Assembly (NCBI GenBank): GCA_021795395.1
Contig: JAJYPN010000015.1
Span: 1-60,738 of the forward strand
DNA length: 60,738 nucleotides
From: Pseudomonadota bacterium
Lineage (GTDB): Bacteria > Pseudomonadota > Gammaproteobacteria > Burkholderiales > Sulfuriferulaceae
Reading direction: 5' to 3'
A program made the position numbers and the translations under genes. The notes beneath the pieces are model-generated. The model did no database searches. It was not told the DNA's origin and saw only the letters and a list, made by a program, of their open reading frames with translations. Shown piece by piece: positions 45,631 through 55,548 of the stretch (the stretch's first letter is position 1; every line of letters begins with the position of its first letter).

Positions 45631-46609
45631 ACGTATGCTGGCGCTGGTTATTTTTGTGCTGGTATTGCTGGCGGTTTCCTTGTACTGGTATGCCAATACG
45701 CCGCTGAGCATGGCGCAGGCGCCGGTAGTCTTCGATTTGAAGCCGGGCAGCAGCCTGCCGGCGATAACCCGGCAAATGCAGGCAGCGGGCGTATTGCAGG
45801 CGGGCGCGCCGTTTCGCCTGCTGGCCAGGGCTTTGGGCAAGGGAGGCAAGATACGTGCAGGCTTTTATGTATTGAGCAAACCACTTACCCCGATGCAGCT
45901 GCTTGCTCAACTGACCAGTGAAGAAGTGCATGCGCGTGCCGTACTATTCGTCGAAGGCTGGACTTTCAATCAGATGCGGCTGGTATTGAATGCCTATCCC
46001 TGGATCAGGCACGATACACAAAACATGAATGAACAGGAAATATTGCAGGCTTTGAATGTGCCCATCAAACACGCTGAAGGCTGGTTCTTTCCATCGACTT
46101 ACTACGTCGACGCCGGTAGCAGTGATGTGTCGATTCTTCGTCGGGCCTATGCTACGATGCAGCAGCATTTAATGCTGGCGTGGGCCGGCCGCGCTCCCGA
46201 TCTGCCGTATGCCAGCCCAGCCGATGCACTGATCATGGCGTCGATTATCGAAAAGGAAACGGCTGTTCCCAGCGAACGGCCGCACATTGCGGCGGTTTTT
46301 ATCAATCGATTGCGTCTGGGGATGCGTTTGCAGACCGATCCATCCGTCATTTACGGTCTGGGGTCGCATTATGACGGCAACCTGCGCAAGCGCGATCTGC
46401 AAACGGACACGCCTTATAATACCTATACCCGTGCAGGATTGCCGCCGACACCGATAGCCATGCCTGGCGAACAGTCGATCCTGGCGGCGTTGCATCCCGC
46501 GCGCAGCAACGATTTATATTTTGTTTCCAAAGGCGACGGCACGCATTTTTTCTCCAGTAATTTGAGCGACCACAACCGCGCTGTAGCCCGTTTTCAAAAA
46601 AATATGTAA
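45620..46609 (+). CDS. mltG: Endolytic murein transglycosylase MltG
   Basis: A 329-residue inner-membrane protein with one N-terminal helix (about 4-22) and a periplasmic YceG domain that cuts nascent glycan strands. The catalytic Glu is in A-S-I-I-E-K-E-T (about residue 215), followed by V-F-I-N-R-L-R-L-G-M-R-L-Q-T-D-P-S-V-I-Y. ATG 45620 (or 45623) follows GGAG at 45612 and overlaps the pabC stop. tmk begins 15 bp after its stop. Length matches the family. Confidence 0.95.
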   Translation: MMIKRMLALVIFVLVLLAVSLYWYANTPLSMAQAPVVFDLKPGSSLPAITRQMQAAGVLQAGAPFRLLARALGKGGKIRAGFYVLSKPLTPMQLLAQLTSEEVHARAVLFVEGWTFNQMRLVLNAYPWIRHDTQNMNEQEILQALNVPIKHAEGWFFPSTYYVDAGSSDVSILRRAYATMQQHLMLAWAGRAPDLPYASPADALIMASIIEKETAVPSERPHIAAVFINRLRLGMRLQTDPSVIYGLGSHYDGNLRKRDLQTDTPYNTYTRAGLPPTPIAMPGEQSILAALHPARSNDLYFVSKGDGTHFFSSNLSDHNRAVARFQKNM

Positions 46610-46624
46610 ACAAGACGATCGATT

Positions 46625-47236
46625 ATGGCGTTTATAAGTTTGGAAGGTATAGATGGCGCAGGCAAAACCACCCATCTCGAATGGCTGGCCGATTATCTGC
46701 GCGCGCGCGGTGTCGTGGCGACCGTTACCCGGGAGCCGGGCGGCACCGAATTAGGCGAAGCATTGCGCGCTTTGCTGCTGAACCGGTCGATGCAGGTCGA
46801 CACCGAAGCGCTGTTGATGTTCGCCGCTCGCAGCGAACATATCGCCCAAGTCATCCGACCCGCGCTCGAACGCGGGGAATGGGTCATATCGGATCGCTAC
46901 TCCGATGCCAGCTTTGCATATCAATGCGGTGGCCGAGGTATTGCGGAAGCGCGTGTGCAAACCCTGGAAACCTGGGTACAGCAGGGCTTGCAGCCTGATC
47001 TGACTTTGTTGTTCGATGTGGAGGTGCCGGTGGCGCAACAGCGCGTGCGCAACCATGTCTCCCTGGATCGTTTCGAGCAGGAGCAGGCCGATTTTTTTGA
47101 GCGGGTGAGAACGATGTATTTGCGTCGCGCGCAGCAATTTCCGCAACGGTTTCGTGTCGTGCGCACAGATCGCAGCCTGACTGCCATACGCGAGGAAATC
47201 GCCGGATTCGTCGAGCGGTTATTGATCTCGACATGA
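46625..47236 (+). CDS. tmk: Thymidylate kinase
   Basis: A 203-residue kinase making dTDP from dTMP. The P-loop is [10 protein letters not shown] (about 7-16), the D-R-Y motif is in [10 protein letters not shown], and the R-E-P-G-G-T-E block binds dTMP. The lid region is full length. Its stop overlaps the holB start (ATGATG at 47233), the usual mltG-tmk-holB arrangement. Confidence 0.97.
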   Translation: MAFISLEGIDGAGKTTHLEWLADYLRARGVVATVTREPGGTELGEALRALLLNRSMQVDTEALLMFAARSEHIAQVIRPALERGEWVISDRYSDASFAYQCGGRGIAEARVQTLETWVQQGLQPDLTLLFDVEVPVAQQRVRNHVSLDRFEQEQADFFERVRTMYLRRAQQFPQRFRVVRTDRSLTAIREEIAGFVERLLIST

Positions 47237-48234
47237 TGCCAGCCTATCCGTGGCTCGCCGAGAGTTCGCAACGATTGCTGGCCTTGCGCAGGCAATTGCC
47301 GCACGCGATCCTGCTGCATGGCCGCCTTGGACTCGGCAAGTTCGAATTGGCCGAAGCTTACGTCAACTTGTTATTGTGCGAAAATCGGAATGCAGCGATG
47401 ACTCAGGCATGTGGCGCCTGTTCGTCCTGCCATTGGCTGAAATTGGGACATCATCCGGATTTTCATTTGTTGCAGCCCGGAATATTGGATGAGATCGAAG
47501 CAACCGGGTCGGAGCGAAAAAAAAGCGAATGGATCGGTGTCGAACAGGTACGTGATGCGATCGATTTCCTGCATCTGAGTTCACATCGCGAAGGTTTGCG
47601 GATAGTACTGATCCGGCCGGCGGAAGCGTTGAATGCCGCGGGGGCGAATGCGCTGCTCAAAACACTGGAAGAACCTGCGACGCGTGCCTTGCTGATCCTC
47701 GTGAGTCACCAGCCTTCGCGTTTGCTGCCGACGGTCCGGAGCCGTTGCCATCAGCTTAAACTGGAGTTGCCCGAATTCGGTTCCGCCATGGCATGGTTGG
47801 CGGAACAGGGGGTTCGCGATGCCGAATCATGCCTGAGCCTGGCAGGTGGTTCGCCCTTGCTCGCAATGACTCTGGCTAATGAGGACTATCAGCTACGCCG
47901 TCGCGTTTTGCTGACGGATCTGTCTTCCGGCAAATCGGCGCCGGTTTTCGTCATGGCGGAACGTTATGCCAAATCGGACGATGCCGAATTTTCCTTATTG
48001 TTGCAATCCATGCAGCAATGGGCGTATGACTTGCTTGCGATCACACTGGCGGATCGCGTCCGTTATCATCGCGATTTCAGCGAGCAATTGCATGGGCTGG
48101 CGGAGCATGTTAACTTGTATCGCCTGCTTCAATGGCAGCAGCGTTTGCAGCAGGCGCGACGGGTGGGCGCTCATCCGCTCAATATTCAGATGGAAATGGA
48201 AGATATCTTGCTGGAATATGTCGCAATATATTAA
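47233..48234 (+). CDS. holB: DNA polymerase III subunit delta'
   Basis: A 333-residue clamp-loader subunit. The P-loop-like G-R-L-G-L-G-K near residue 30 is modified, as usual for delta', which does not hydrolyse ATP. A zinc site is visible: C50 and the C-G-A-C-S-S-C cluster. The S-R-C motif (T-V-R-S-R-C-H) contacts neighbouring subunits. It overlaps tmk. The expected next gene, pilZ, is separated by 286 bp containing repeat copy 2. Confidence 0.93.
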   Translation: MMPAYPWLAESSQRLLALRRQLPHAILLHGRLGLGKFELAEAYVNLLLCENRNAAMTQACGACSSCHWLKLGHHPDFHLLQPGILDEIEATGSERKKSEWIGVEQVRDAIDFLHLSSHREGLRIVLIRPAEALNAAGANALLKTLEEPATRALLILVSHQPSRLLPTVRSRCHQLKLELPEFGSAMAWLAEQGVRDAESCLSLAGGSPLLAMTLANEDYQLRRRVLLTDLSSGKSAPVFVMAERYAKSDDAEFSLLLQSMQQWAYDLLAITLADRVRYHRDFSEQLHGLAEHVNLYRLLQWQQRLQQARRVGAHPLNIQMEMEDILLEYVAIY

Positions 48235-48320
48235 ATCCGGTATTGAAGCGGTATCAATCCACGACGGGATCAAATCCGTTATCGGTAGCATCGGTATAAG
48301 TGTTAAAATAGTGAAAACCG

Positions 48321-48446
48321 TTGCACGATTACTGCGCTTGCTCGTATGTCGTTAAAAAAGGGCTCAAAATCCTCATGTACTAGTTGTACATTCCGGTTTC
48401 TCGCCCTTTTTCGCCTCATCTGAGCGGCGCTCGCTACATCGTGCAA
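48321..48446 (-). repeat. MITE-like palindromic repeat, copy 2
   Basis: A 126-bp element with ends TTGCACGAT and ATCGTGCAA; read on the minus strand it matches the copy at 20058-20183 almost throughout. Inner arms AAAAAGGGC/GCCCTTTTT and ATGTAC/GTACAT are perfect here, so the whole element can fold into one long hairpin. It lies between holB and pilZ, which are usually adjacent, so it may be an insertion. Confidence 0.85.
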
Positions 48447-48520
48447 AGGTTTCTATTAATTGCAATTTATGTTGATAACGCAAAAATGCTTCGCGTATTC
48501 CGAATGACAAGGTGAGATAA

Positions 48521-48880
48521 ATGAGCTCTGTCCCCCATTCAGTGCGATCGGGAGTATTATCTCTGGCGATCAAGGAAAAGTCCGCCTTATTTGCAGCGTA
48601 TATTCCTTTTGTTACCGGTGGAGGGATTTTCGTCCCTTCGACCAAGAATTATCAGCTAGGGGATGAAGTATTCATGCTGCTGACGCTACTGGAAGACACC
48701 AATAAGATACCTGTGGCCGGTAAGGTGGTCTGGATCACGCCGGTCGGATGTCATGGTGGTAAGACGCCGGGCATTGGGGTGCAATTCGACAATAATGAAA
48801 ATGGAATCGCTGCGCGCAACAAAATAGAAGGGCTGCTGGGTGGCGCGCTCAAATCCTTGCGACCCACGCATACGATGTGA
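48521..48880 (+). CDS. pilZ: Type IV pilus PilZ-domain protein
   Basis: A 119-residue PilZ protein needed in relatives for type IV pilus assembly. The fold signature I-P-F-V-T-G-G-G-I-F-V-P-S and the later G-K-V-V-W-I-T-P and G-I-G-V-Q-F are present. The R-x-x-x-R motif that binds cyclic-di-GMP is absent, as in pilus PilZ proteins that bind PilB and FimX instead. It sits in the common holB-pilZ-tatD order, though a palindromic repeat now separates it from holB. tatD starts 4 bp after its stop. Confidence 0.93.
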   Translation: MSSVPHSVRSGVLSLAIKEKSALFAAYIPFVTGGGIFVPSTKNYQLGDEVFMLLTLLEDTNKIPVAGKVVWITPVGCHGGKTPGIGVQFDNNENGIAARNKIEGLLGGALKSLRPTHTM

Positions 48881-48884
48881 TCCG

Positions 48885-49658
48885 ATGTTCGTCGATTCGC
48901 ATTGCCATCTCGATTTACCCGAACTTGCCGAACGTGAAACGGAAATTCTTGCGCATATGCAGGAAGCGCAAGTAACGCATGCCTTGTGCGTAAGCGTCAA
49001 TCTGGAACGGTATCCGCGCGTATTGGCTTGGGCCGAACGGTATCCGCATATTTATGCGTCGGTAGGTGTTCACCCCGATTATGAACATATCGCCGAACCG
49101 GATGTGGCGGGATTGACGGCTTTGGCAACGAATCCCCGAGTGGTGGCGATAGGCGAGACAGGCCTGGATTATTTTCGCCTGACGGGCGATCTGGAATGGC
49201 AGCGCGAACGATTTCGCACGCATATACGAGCCGCCCGCCTGGCGAACAAGCCCCTCATCATTCATACACGCGCTGCTGCGGCCGATACCTTGCGCATCAT
49301 GCAGGAAGAGGGCGCAGATCGTGTAGGCGGCGTCATGCATTGTTTTACCGAAAGCCAGGAGGTGGCAGAAGCGGCGATGGAGATGAACTTTTATATCTCG
49401 TTGTCGGGCATCGTGACGTTCAAAAATTCTCATGATCTCAAGCAGGTGGCAAAAAACATACCTCTGGAGCGCTTGCTGATAGAAACCGACGCGCCTTATC
49501 TGGCGCCGGTTCCGCATCGCGGAAAAACCAATGAACCCGCATGGGTAGCGCATGTCGCTGCTGCGGTAGCGGAATTGCGCGGCATTTCCCTTGATGGGGT
49601 CGGCGCTGCCACCACAGCCAATTTTTTCAGATTATTTGAATGTGCCAAATCCGCATGA
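48885..49658 (+). CDS. TatD-family metal-dependent DNase
   Basis: A 257-residue TIM-barrel hydrolase with 3'-5' DNA/RNA exonuclease activity in characterised relatives. Metal ligands are visible in D-S-H-C-H-L-D at the N-terminus, G-E-T-G-L-D-Y, I-I-H-T-R, M-H-C-F-T and E-T-D-A-P-Y-L. I start at ATG 48885, where the motif begins, 4 bp after pilZ. The longer frame from 48840 overlaps pilZ and adds unrelated residues. The stop overlaps the EI24 gene by 4 bp (ATGA). Confidence 0.94.
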   Translation: MFVDSHCHLDLPELAERETEILAHMQEAQVTHALCVSVNLERYPRVLAWAERYPHIYASVGVHPDYEHIAEPDVAGLTALATNPRVVAIGETGLDYFRLTGDLEWQRERFRTHIRAARLANKPLIIHTRAAAADTLRIMQEEGADRVGGVMHCFTESQEVAEAAMEMNFYISLSGIVTFKNSHDLKQVAKNIPLERLLIETDAPYLAPVPHRGKTNEPAWVAHVAAAVAELRGISLDGVGAATTANFFRLFECAKSA

Positions 49659-50362
49659 ACGATATTTCGATCGCCTTTTGGATGGCAGCCAAGCGAGTTT
49701 TTCACCCTAAAATTCTGATGATAATTTTATGGCCGATGTTGTTTGCGCTCATTTTCTGGGGTTTGTTGAGCTGGCTATTCTGGGCTGACTGGTTGGCTGT
49801 ACTGAATGACTGGACCCGTCCGGTTGATGCATTTTTGCAACACTACGCATTTACGTGGCTGGCTGGCACCCTCGGCATCATTTTATTGCTGCTGATTATC
49901 GCGCCGCTCGCATTGTTGACCGCTGTTCTGATCGCCGCGACGTTTGCCATGCCGATGATGGTAAACTTTGTAGCGGACAAGGATTTCCCCGGCCTGGAAC
50001 GTAATCACGGCGGAACCGCATTCGGCAGTATCTACAATGCCATGACGGCCATAGCAGTATTTGTGGTGTTGTGGATACTGACATTGCCGCTGTGGCTGGT
50101 TGCCGGCCTGGGCAGCATAATTTCAATATTATTGACCGGGTTTTTGAATCTGAGATTGTTTTGTTATGATGCCCTATCGGCGCACGCAAGTCGTGCAGAG
50201 TATGATACGGTCGTGCAAACCTCGAAGAGCAAGCTGTATGCGATAGGGATAATCGGGGCTCTTTTATATCTGGTGCCGGTCGTGAATTTGATCGCACCGA
50301 TATATATAGGTCTCGTTTATATCTATTTTAACCTGGCGCGGCTGCAAGGCTTGCGCCAATAA
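49655..50362 (+). CDS. EI24/CysZ-like inner-membrane protein
   Basis: A 235-residue protein with four strong hydrophobic segments (about 24-48, 68-100, 130-165, 195-225), matching the EI24 domain family that includes the sulfate transporter CysZ. There are no cys genes nearby, so sulfate transport is only a possibility. It starts inside the tatD stop and is followed 18 bp later by the DUF1439 lipoprotein. The N-terminal A-F-W-M-A-A-K-R-V-F-H-P-K is typical of betaproteobacterial members. Confidence 0.8.
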   Translation: MNDISIAFWMAAKRVFHPKILMIILWPMLFALIFWGLLSWLFWADWLAVLNDWTRPVDAFLQHYAFTWLAGTLGIILLLLIIAPLALLTAVLIAATFAMPMMVNFVADKDFPGLERNHGGTAFGSIYNAMTAIAVFVVLWILTLPLWLVAGLGSIISILLTGFLNLRLFCYDALSAHASRAEYDTVVQTSKSKLYAIGIIGALLYLVPVVNLIAPIYIGLVYIYFNLARLQGLRQ

Positions 50363-50380
50363 TTCCAAGGGAGAAGAAAA

Positions 50381-50926
50381 ATGAAACTGTTCAGATTGGC
50401 TTTGATATTGATATTGTCCGTATTAATGGCGGGGTGCGATACCGCTCCTTTCAGACCTACTCACGTGACCTTTACAAAAGAACAATTGCAAAAAGCGGTA
50501 GCGAAGAAGTTTCCGATCGAAAAGCATTATCTGGAGAGTGTCGATCTTATTGTATCCAATCCGGTGGTAAGCCTCAGGCCTGAGACCAACCGGATCGCCA
50601 TCCAGTTCGATGCTTCTGTCACCGCGCCGGGAATTGTGCAACCTATCAACGGTCAGCTTTTGTTTTCCAGCGGCCTGACATTCGACACGAGCAAATCCGA
50701 ACTGGTATTAAAAGATCCCAGACTGGAAAAACAGCAAATTGCCGGTTTATCGGGCGCTACCAGCGAAATCATAAGCCAGCTGGAAGCGATAGTCGTCAAG
50801 GATAATCTGAATGGGAAAAGCATACACAATTGCAAACCCGGCGACCTGGAATTTCTCGGCGTGCCGCTAAAACCGACCAACGTAGAGGTCACTCAGGAAG
50901 GCGTAGTGCTGCATCTGGCCAAGTAA
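50381..50926 (+). CDS. DUF1439 (YceB-like) lipoprotein
   Basis: A 181-residue lipoprotein with a short signal peptide ending in the lipobox L-M-A-G-C, so Cys19 should be lipidated. The mature part matches DUF1439/YceB, a tubular lipid-binding-like fold of unknown role in the envelope. Family-like features are F-T-K-E-Q-L-Q-K-A-V and P-E-T-N-R-I-A-I-Q-F-D-A. AAGGGAGAAG gives a strong ribosome site before ATG 50381. It is convergent with dnaJ. Confidence 0.85.
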   Translation: MKLFRLALILILSVLMAGCDTAPFRPTHVTFTKEQLQKAVAKKFPIEKHYLESVDLIVSNPVVSLRPETNRIAIQFDASVTAPGIVQPINGQLLFSSGLTFDTSKSELVLKDPRLEKQQIAGLSGATSEIISQLEAIVVKDNLNGKSIHNCKPGDLEFLGVPLKPTNVEVTQEGVVLHLAK

Positions 50927-50934
50927 GCGATTGA

Positions 50935-50965
50935 ACCGGGGCGGCTGCAAGCCAACCGGCCCGGT
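50935..50965. terminator. Hairpin between convergent DUF1439 and dnaJ genes
   Basis: Outer arms ACCGGG (50935-50940) and CCCGGT (50960-50965) enclose an inner GGCT/AGCC hairpin, 8 bp from each gene stop. There is no T-tract. The position fits a two-way terminator. Confidence 0.4.
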
Positions 50966-50972
50966 ATCACGT

Positions 50973-52076
50973 CTATCCAAAAAAAGCCTTGACCTTATCC
51001 ATGAACGATCTCGCTTTCGGGCTATGACGCGCATCGTCCGAAAGATTGATGTCTTCGAGCTCGCGGAGTATATCCTTTTGCCGTTCGGTTAGTTTTACCG
51101 GGGTTTCAATGACGACGTGACACATCAAATCTCCCGGCGCATTGGTGCGTACGCCCTGTATGCCCTTGCCTCGCAAGCGAAATACCTTGCCGGTCTGCGT
51201 TTCCGCGGGAATCTTCATCTTGGCATGTCCTTCCAGCGTCGGGATCTCGATTTCTCCGCCCAAAGCCGCTGTGGTGAAGCTGATCGGCATTTCGCAGTGC
51301 AGATCGTTATGATCGCGCTGGAATACCGCATGCGCCTTCAGATGTACCACTACATATAAATCGCCGTTCGGACCATTATTGACGCCCATTTCGCCTTCGC
51401 CGGACAGACGTATGCGATCGCCGGAGTCCACGCCGGCAGGGATGCGTACCGATAGTGTTTTATGGCGTTTTACTCGTCCCGCACCGAAACAGTCGGTACA
51501 GGGATTGGGGATGATCTTGCCGGTGCCGTGGCATTTCGGGCAGGTTTGCTGCAAGGAAAAAAAGCCTTGCTGCATACGCACCTGGCCGTGACCGTTGCAC
51601 GTCGGACAGGTAACCGGATCGGTTCCGGGTTTGGCCCCGGTGCCATGACAGGTTTCGCATTCTTCCTGGGTCGGTATGCGGATTTTGGTTTCCGTGCCTC
51701 GCGCGGCTTCTTCCAGCGTGATTTCCAGGTTGTACTGTAAATCGGCGCCGCGATAGACGTTGGAGCGATTGCGGCTGCCGCCGCCGAAGATATCCCCGAA
51801 TATGTCGCCGAAGGCATCGCTGAAACCGCCGCCACCCATACCGGAATTCTGCTCGACGCCGGCATGACCGTATTGATCGTAGGCAGCCCGTTTATGACTG
51901 TCGGCCAATGTCTCGTAAGCTTCCTTGGCTTCCTTGAAGGTTTCTTCGGCTTTGGGATTGTCCGGATTGCGGTCGGGGTGGTGTTTCATCGCCAGTCGGC
52001 GATAGGCTTTTTTCAGATCGTCATCGCTGGCATCCCGATTGACGCCGAGTACTTCATAATAATCGCGTTTAGGCAT
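50973..52076 (-). CDS. dnaJ: Chaperone DnaJ (Hsp40)
   Basis: A 367-residue co-chaperone that delivers substrates to DnaK and stimulates its ATPase. The J-domain has H-P-D in K-H-H-P-D-R-N (about 33). A Gly/Phe-rich linker follows (about 75-100). Four CxxCxGxG zinc repeats are intact: C-E-T-C, C-P-T-C, C-P-K-C and C-T-D-C. The C-terminal substrate domains are complete. A strong terminator lies in the 105-bp gap after dnaK, so its expression probably depends on read-through or a weak own promoter. Confidence 0.98.
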   Translation of the reverse strand: MPKRDYYEVLGVNRDASDDDLKKAYRRLAMKHHPDRNPDNPKAEETFKEAKEAYETLADSHKRAAYDQYGHAGVEQNSGMGGGGFSDAFGDIFGDIFGGGSRNRSNVYRGADLQYNLEITLEEAARGTETKIRIPTQEECETCHGTGAKPGTDPVTCPTCNGHGQVRMQQGFFSLQQTCPKCHGTGKIIPNPCTDCFGAGRVKRHKTLSVRIPAGVDSGDRIRLSGEGEMGVNNGPNGDLYVVVHLKAHAVFQRDHNDLHCEMPISFTTAALGGEIEIPTLEGHAKMKIPAETQTGKVFRLRGKGIQGVRTNAPGDLMCHVVIETPVKLTERQKDILRELEDINLSDDARHSPKARSFMDKVKAFFG

Positions 52077-52130
52077 GATCTTCTGGGCTTAAAAAATACG
52101 GGGTATATAAAAAATCAATCGGACGTGTTT

Positions 52131-52165
52131 AAAAACGGGGGGCAACCATCAGATGGTCACCCCCC
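52131..52165 (-). terminator. Intrinsic terminator between dnaK and dnaJ
   Basis: Read on the minus strand, arms GGGGGGTGACCATC (52165-52152) and GATGGTTGCCCCCC (52150-52137) pair over 14 positions with two G-U pairs, followed by GTTTTTAAA. It begins 17 bp after the dnaK stop. It should lower DnaJ output relative to DnaK. Confidence 0.85.
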
Positions 52166-52181
52166 TTGATTTACAGCCCGG

Positions 52182-54095
52182 TTACTTCTTTTCTTTCACT
52201 TCTTCAAACTCCGCATCGACCACGTCTTCATCGGATTTTCCGCTATCCTGCGCATGCTGTTCGCCACCATGCGAAGATTCCTCCGCCTGATTCTGTTGCG
52301 ACAGTTTGAGAGTGGCTTCGCTCAAGGCTTGAGACTTGGCTTCTATTTTGCTCTTGTCGTTTTCCTTGATGGCGTCTTCGGCTTCCTTGATCGCGGTCTC
52401 CACTTTGCCTTTTTCGTCGGCGGAAATCTTGTCGCCGAGTTCCGCCAGCGATTTTTTGACCGAGTGGATCAGATTATCGCATCGATTGCGGGCTTCCACC
52501 AGTTCGCGCGTCATTCTGTCGTCTTCGGCATGCGCTTCGGCGTCCTGCACCATTTTCTTGATCTCGGCTTCGGACAAACCCGAGCTTGCCTGGATCTTGA
52601 TCTTGTTTTCCTTACCGGTCGCCTTATCCTTGGCAGATACATGCAGAATACCGTTGGCGTCGATATCGAAAGTCACTTCGATTTGCGGCATGCCGCGTGG
52701 TGCAGGCGGTATATCGGACAGGTTGAACTGACCCAGGCTCTTGTTGCCGGAAGCGATTTCGCGCTCGCCTTGCAACACATGGATAGTAACGGCATTCTGA
52801 TTGTCCTCGGCGGTCGAGAACACCTGACTGGCCTTGGTCGGTATCGTCGTATTTTTCTGGATCAGCTTGGTCATGACGCCGCCCATGGTTTCGATACCCA
52901 ATGACAAGGGGGTGACGTCGAGCAGGAGTACGTCCTTGACTTCGCCCTGCAATACGCCGCCCTGTATCGATGCGCCGACGGCCACTGCTTCGTCGGGGTT
53001 GACGTCCCGGCGGGGTTCCTTGCCGAAAAATTCCTTGACCTTTTCCTGTACTTTGGGCATGCGTGTCATACCGCCGACGAGAATCACGTCGCTGATGTCG
53101 GAAACGCTGACTCCGGCATCCTTGATCGCCAGTTTGCAAGGTGCGATGGTGCGTTCGATCAAATCTTCCACCAGGCTTTCGAATTTGGCACGGGTGATCT
53201 TGACCGCCAGATGTTTCGGACCGCTGGCGTCCGCAGTAATATAAGGCAGATTGACTTCGGTTTGCTGCGCCGACGAAAGTTCGATCTTGGCTTTTTCAGC
53301 GGCTTCTTTCAAACGTTGCAGCGCAAGCATGTCATTGCGCAGATCGATGCCTTGTTCCTTTTTGAACTCGTCCGCCAGATAGTCGATCACGCGCTGGTCG
53401 AAATCTTCGCCGCCGAGAAAGGTATCGCCGTTGGTGGACATCACTTCGAACTGATGTTCGCCTTCGATTTCAGCGATGTCGATGATGGAAATATCGAACG
53501 TTCCGCCGCCGAGGTCATATACGGCAATTTTGCGGTCGCCTTCCTTTTTGTCCATACCGAAAGCGAGTGCGGCAGCTGTCGGTTCGTTGATGATGCGCTT
53601 GACGTCCAGGCCGGCGATCCGTCCGGCGTCCTTGGTCGCCTGACGCTGACTGTCGTTGAAATAGGCTGGCACGGTGATGACGGCTTCGGTCACAGGCTCG
53701 CCGAGGTAGTCTTCGGCGGTTTTTTTCATTTTCATCAGAACTTGCGCCGAGACTTCCGGTGCGGACATCTTTTTGCCGCGCACTTCCACCCAGGCATCGC
53801 CGTTGTCAGCCTTGACAATCTTGTAAGGCATCAGGTTGATGTCTTTCTGTACTTCCTTTTCTTCATAGCGACGGCCTATCAGACGCTTTACGGCAAACAG
53901 GGTGTTTTTCGGATTGGTGACCGCCTGGCGTTTGGCTGCAGCACCAACCAATACTTCGCCGTCTTCGGCATAGGCGACGATGGACGGCGTCGTGCGGGCG
54001 CCTTCGGCGTTTTCGATGACCTTGGCGACGCCGTTTTCCATCACGGAAACGCAGGAGTTAGTCGTTCCCAAGTCGATACCTATGATTTTTCCCAT
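52182..54095 (-). CDS. dnaK: Chaperone DnaK (Hsp70)
   Basis: A 637-residue ATP-dependent chaperone. The ATPase domain starts [11 protein letters not shown] and has [10 protein letters not shown] near 195. The linker [13 protein letters not shown] is intact, and the tail [11 protein letters not shown] is the normal proteobacterial end. AAGGAAATATT precedes the ATG. It has its own sigma-32-like promoter at 54133-54161, within the grpE-dnaK gap, besides read-through from the grpE promoter. Confidence 0.99.
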   Translation of the reverse strand: MGKIIGIDLGTTNSCVSVMENGVAKVIENAEGARTTPSIVAYAEDGEVLVGAAAKRQAVTNPKNTLFAVKRLIGRRYEEKEVQKDINLMPYKIVKADNGDAWVEVRGKKMSAPEVSAQVLMKMKKTAEDYLGEPVTEAVITVPAYFNDSQRQATKDAGRIAGLDVKRIINEPTAAALAFGMDKKEGDRKIAVYDLGGGTFDISIIDIAEIEGEHQFEVMSTNGDTFLGGEDFDQRVIDYLADEFKKEQGIDLRNDMLALQRLKEAAEKAKIELSSAQQTEVNLPYITADASGPKHLAVKITRAKFESLVEDLIERTIAPCKLAIKDAGVSVSDISDVILVGGMTRMPKVQEKVKEFFGKEPRRDVNPDEAVAVGASIQGGVLQGEVKDVLLLDVTPLSLGIETMGGVMTKLIQKNTTIPTKASQVFSTAEDNQNAVTIHVLQGEREIASGNKSLGQFNLSDIPPAPRGMPQIEVTFDIDANGILHVSAKDKATGKENKIKIQASSGLSEAEIKKMVQDAEAHAEDDRMTRELVEARNRCDNLIHSVKKSLAELGDKISADEKGKVETAIKEAEDAIKENDKSKIEAKSQALSEATLKLSQQNQAEESSHGGEQHAQDSGKSDEDVVDAEFEEVKEKK

Positions 54096-54132
54096 AATAT
54101 TTCCTTTATATCAGATAGTTAAGATGTGCTTC

Positions 54133-54161
54133 ATATAAGGGCTGCAGTTTGATATTTCAAG
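54133..54161 (-). promoter_or_regulatory. Sigma-32-like promoter of dnaK
   Basis: On the minus strand CTTGAAA (54161-54155) is followed after 13 nt by CCCTTATAT (54141-54133). The -35 is perfect and the -10 is degenerate compared with CCCCATnT. It lies 38 bp before the dnaK ATG, allowing DnaK to be made in excess of GrpE. Confidence 0.75.
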
Positions 54162-54185
54162 ATTCCGGCTGCATTTGTTACGGTT

Positions 54186-54713
54186 TTATTTTGTTTTGGA
54201 AACCGTAACCAGCGCTGGCCGGATGACCCGGTCGTGCAACTGGTAACCTTTTTGCAGCACGGTAACCACGGTATTGCTCTCGGCGTCGCTCTCTATCATG
54301 CTGATCGCCTGATGCTTATGAGGGTCGAATTTCGCTCCGGCGGGGTTGATTTCATTAAGGCCGGATTTTTCGAAGGCGCTCGATAACTGTTTGAGCGTCA
54401 GTTCGACGCCGTTTTTGAGGTTTTCCATGCTGGGTGCCTCGGTATTGAGCGCCGCTTCCAGACTGTCCCTGACGGCCAGCAATTCTGTGGCGAAATTCTC
54501 GATGGCGAATTTATGCGCGTTGGCGATATCGAGTTGCGCGCGCTTGCGGATATTGTCGGCTTCGGCCTTGGCGCGCAACCAGGCATCGTGGTGTTCCTGC
54601 GCAAGCAATTCGGCTTGTTTGAGCGATTGTTCCAGGCTGGGGCTGGCTTCCGCTGCGTTTTCCATGGACGGATCCGGATGTTTGGTTTCTTCGTTTTGGG
54701 TTTCTGTCGGCAT
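54186..54713 (-). CDS. grpE: Nucleotide exchange factor GrpE
   Basis: A 175-residue homodimeric protein that releases ADP from DnaK. The acidic N-terminus leads into a long coiled-coil ([13 protein letters not shown] near residue 65), and the C-terminal beta domain ends in [17 protein letters not shown] start at ATG 54713, which has AAGGAG at the right distance. An in-frame ATG at 54740 lies only one base beyond the sigma-32 -10 element, before the expected transcription start, so it cannot be used from that promoter. Confidence 0.96.
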   Translation of the reverse strand: MPTETQNEETKHPDPSMENAAEASPSLEQSLKQAELLAQEHHDAWLRAKAEADNIRKRAQLDIANAHKFAIENFATELLAVRDSLEAALNTEAPSMENLKNGVELTLKQLSSAFEKSGLNEINPAGAKFDPHKHQAISMIESDAESNTVVTVLQKGYQLHDRVIRPALVTVSKTK

Positions 54714-54740
54714 AGGAGGCTCCTTGTGTGAATTTTTCAT

Positions 54741-54769
54741 GAGATGGGGATAGGCGGAGTTATTTCAAG
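54741..54769 (-). promoter_or_regulatory. Sigma-32 promoter of grpE
   Basis: On the minus strand CTTGAAA (54769-54763), a 13-nt spacer, and CCCCATCTC (54749-54741). It is a near-perfect sigma-32 promoter. The expected start is near 54734, which sets the grpE start codon at 54713. Confidence 0.92.
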
Positions 54770-54870
54770 GCATCCGTCAGTATTTTTGTTACAATTTTTT
54801 GTCCGTGCTTTATCTCCCGAGCGAAAAACGTTAAACTATATGTTTGCAGGTCATGATCAGGTAATCCGCA

Positions 54871-55542
54871 ATGTATGCTGGTACTATGCAGGTGCAGACA
54901 GATACTCCATCGTTTTTGAATTTGAGCGGGTTCAATGCCGCCGAATTGAATACGGCGCCTTACGAATATCTGCTTATGCCTGGTTTTATCAGGACGGAAG
55001 CGTCTGCCGAGCTCAGCAGGGATTTCCCCGAGATAACTCGGGCTGGAAGTTTTCCGGTCGATACCATGCAATGCGGCGCCGCCTTCCAGGCACTGATGCG
55101 CGAACTTGAAGGGCCGGCCTTTCGCCATGCGGTAGAACAGAAATTCGGCGTCGATCTGTCCGGCAGGCCGACCATGATCACCGTGCGTGGCCGTACCGAT
55201 GAAACGGATGGCCGCATCCATACCGACAGCAAAACCAAAATAATTACCGTACTGATTTACTTTAACGAAATCTGGCAAGATACCGGCGGTCGTTTGCGTA
55301 TATTGCGATCGGGTACCGATCTCGAAGATTTTGCTGCGGAAGTCGAACCTGCGATGGGTACATTGCTCGCATTTCGCCGCAGCGATAATTCCTGGCATGG
55401 CCACAAGCCATTTGTCGGGGCGCGGCGCACTTTGCAATTGAACTGGGTAATCAGTGAAGCCGTCAAACGCCGCGAGCAGAATCGTCACGGAGTATCCGCT
55501 TTTTTTAAAGGATTATTCGGCAGTTCGGGTTATACGGGTTAA
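54871..55542 (+). CDS. 2-oxoglutarate/Fe(II)-dependent oxygenase
   Basis: A 223-residue protein of the 2OG-Fe(II) oxygenase superfamily. The iron triad is visible: H117-T-D119 in G-R-I-H-T-D-S and the distal H176 in N-S-W-H-G-H, followed by R185-R186 for the 2-oxoglutarate carboxylate. Around them are strands I-I-T-V-L-I-Y-F-N and G-G-R-L-R-I-L, as in the jelly-roll core. The substrate is unknown; hydroxylation of a protein or glycan is possible. ATG 54871 is preceded by only a weak ribosome site, and ATG 54886 is an alternative. The ELM1-like gene follows after 6 bp, so it heads the 54.9-59.2 kb group. Confidence 0.88.
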   Translation: MYAGTMQVQTDTPSFLNLSGFNAAELNTAPYEYLLMPGFIRTEASAELSRDFPEITRAGSFPVDTMQCGAAFQALMRELEGPAFRHAVEQKFGVDLSGRPTMITVRGRTDETDGRIHTDSKTKIITVLIYFNEIWQDTGGRLRILRSGTDLEDFAAEVEPAMGTLLAFRRSDNSWHGHKPFVGARRTLQLNWVISEAVKRREQNRHGVSAFFKGLFGSSGYTG

Positions 55543-55548
55543 AGTCCG

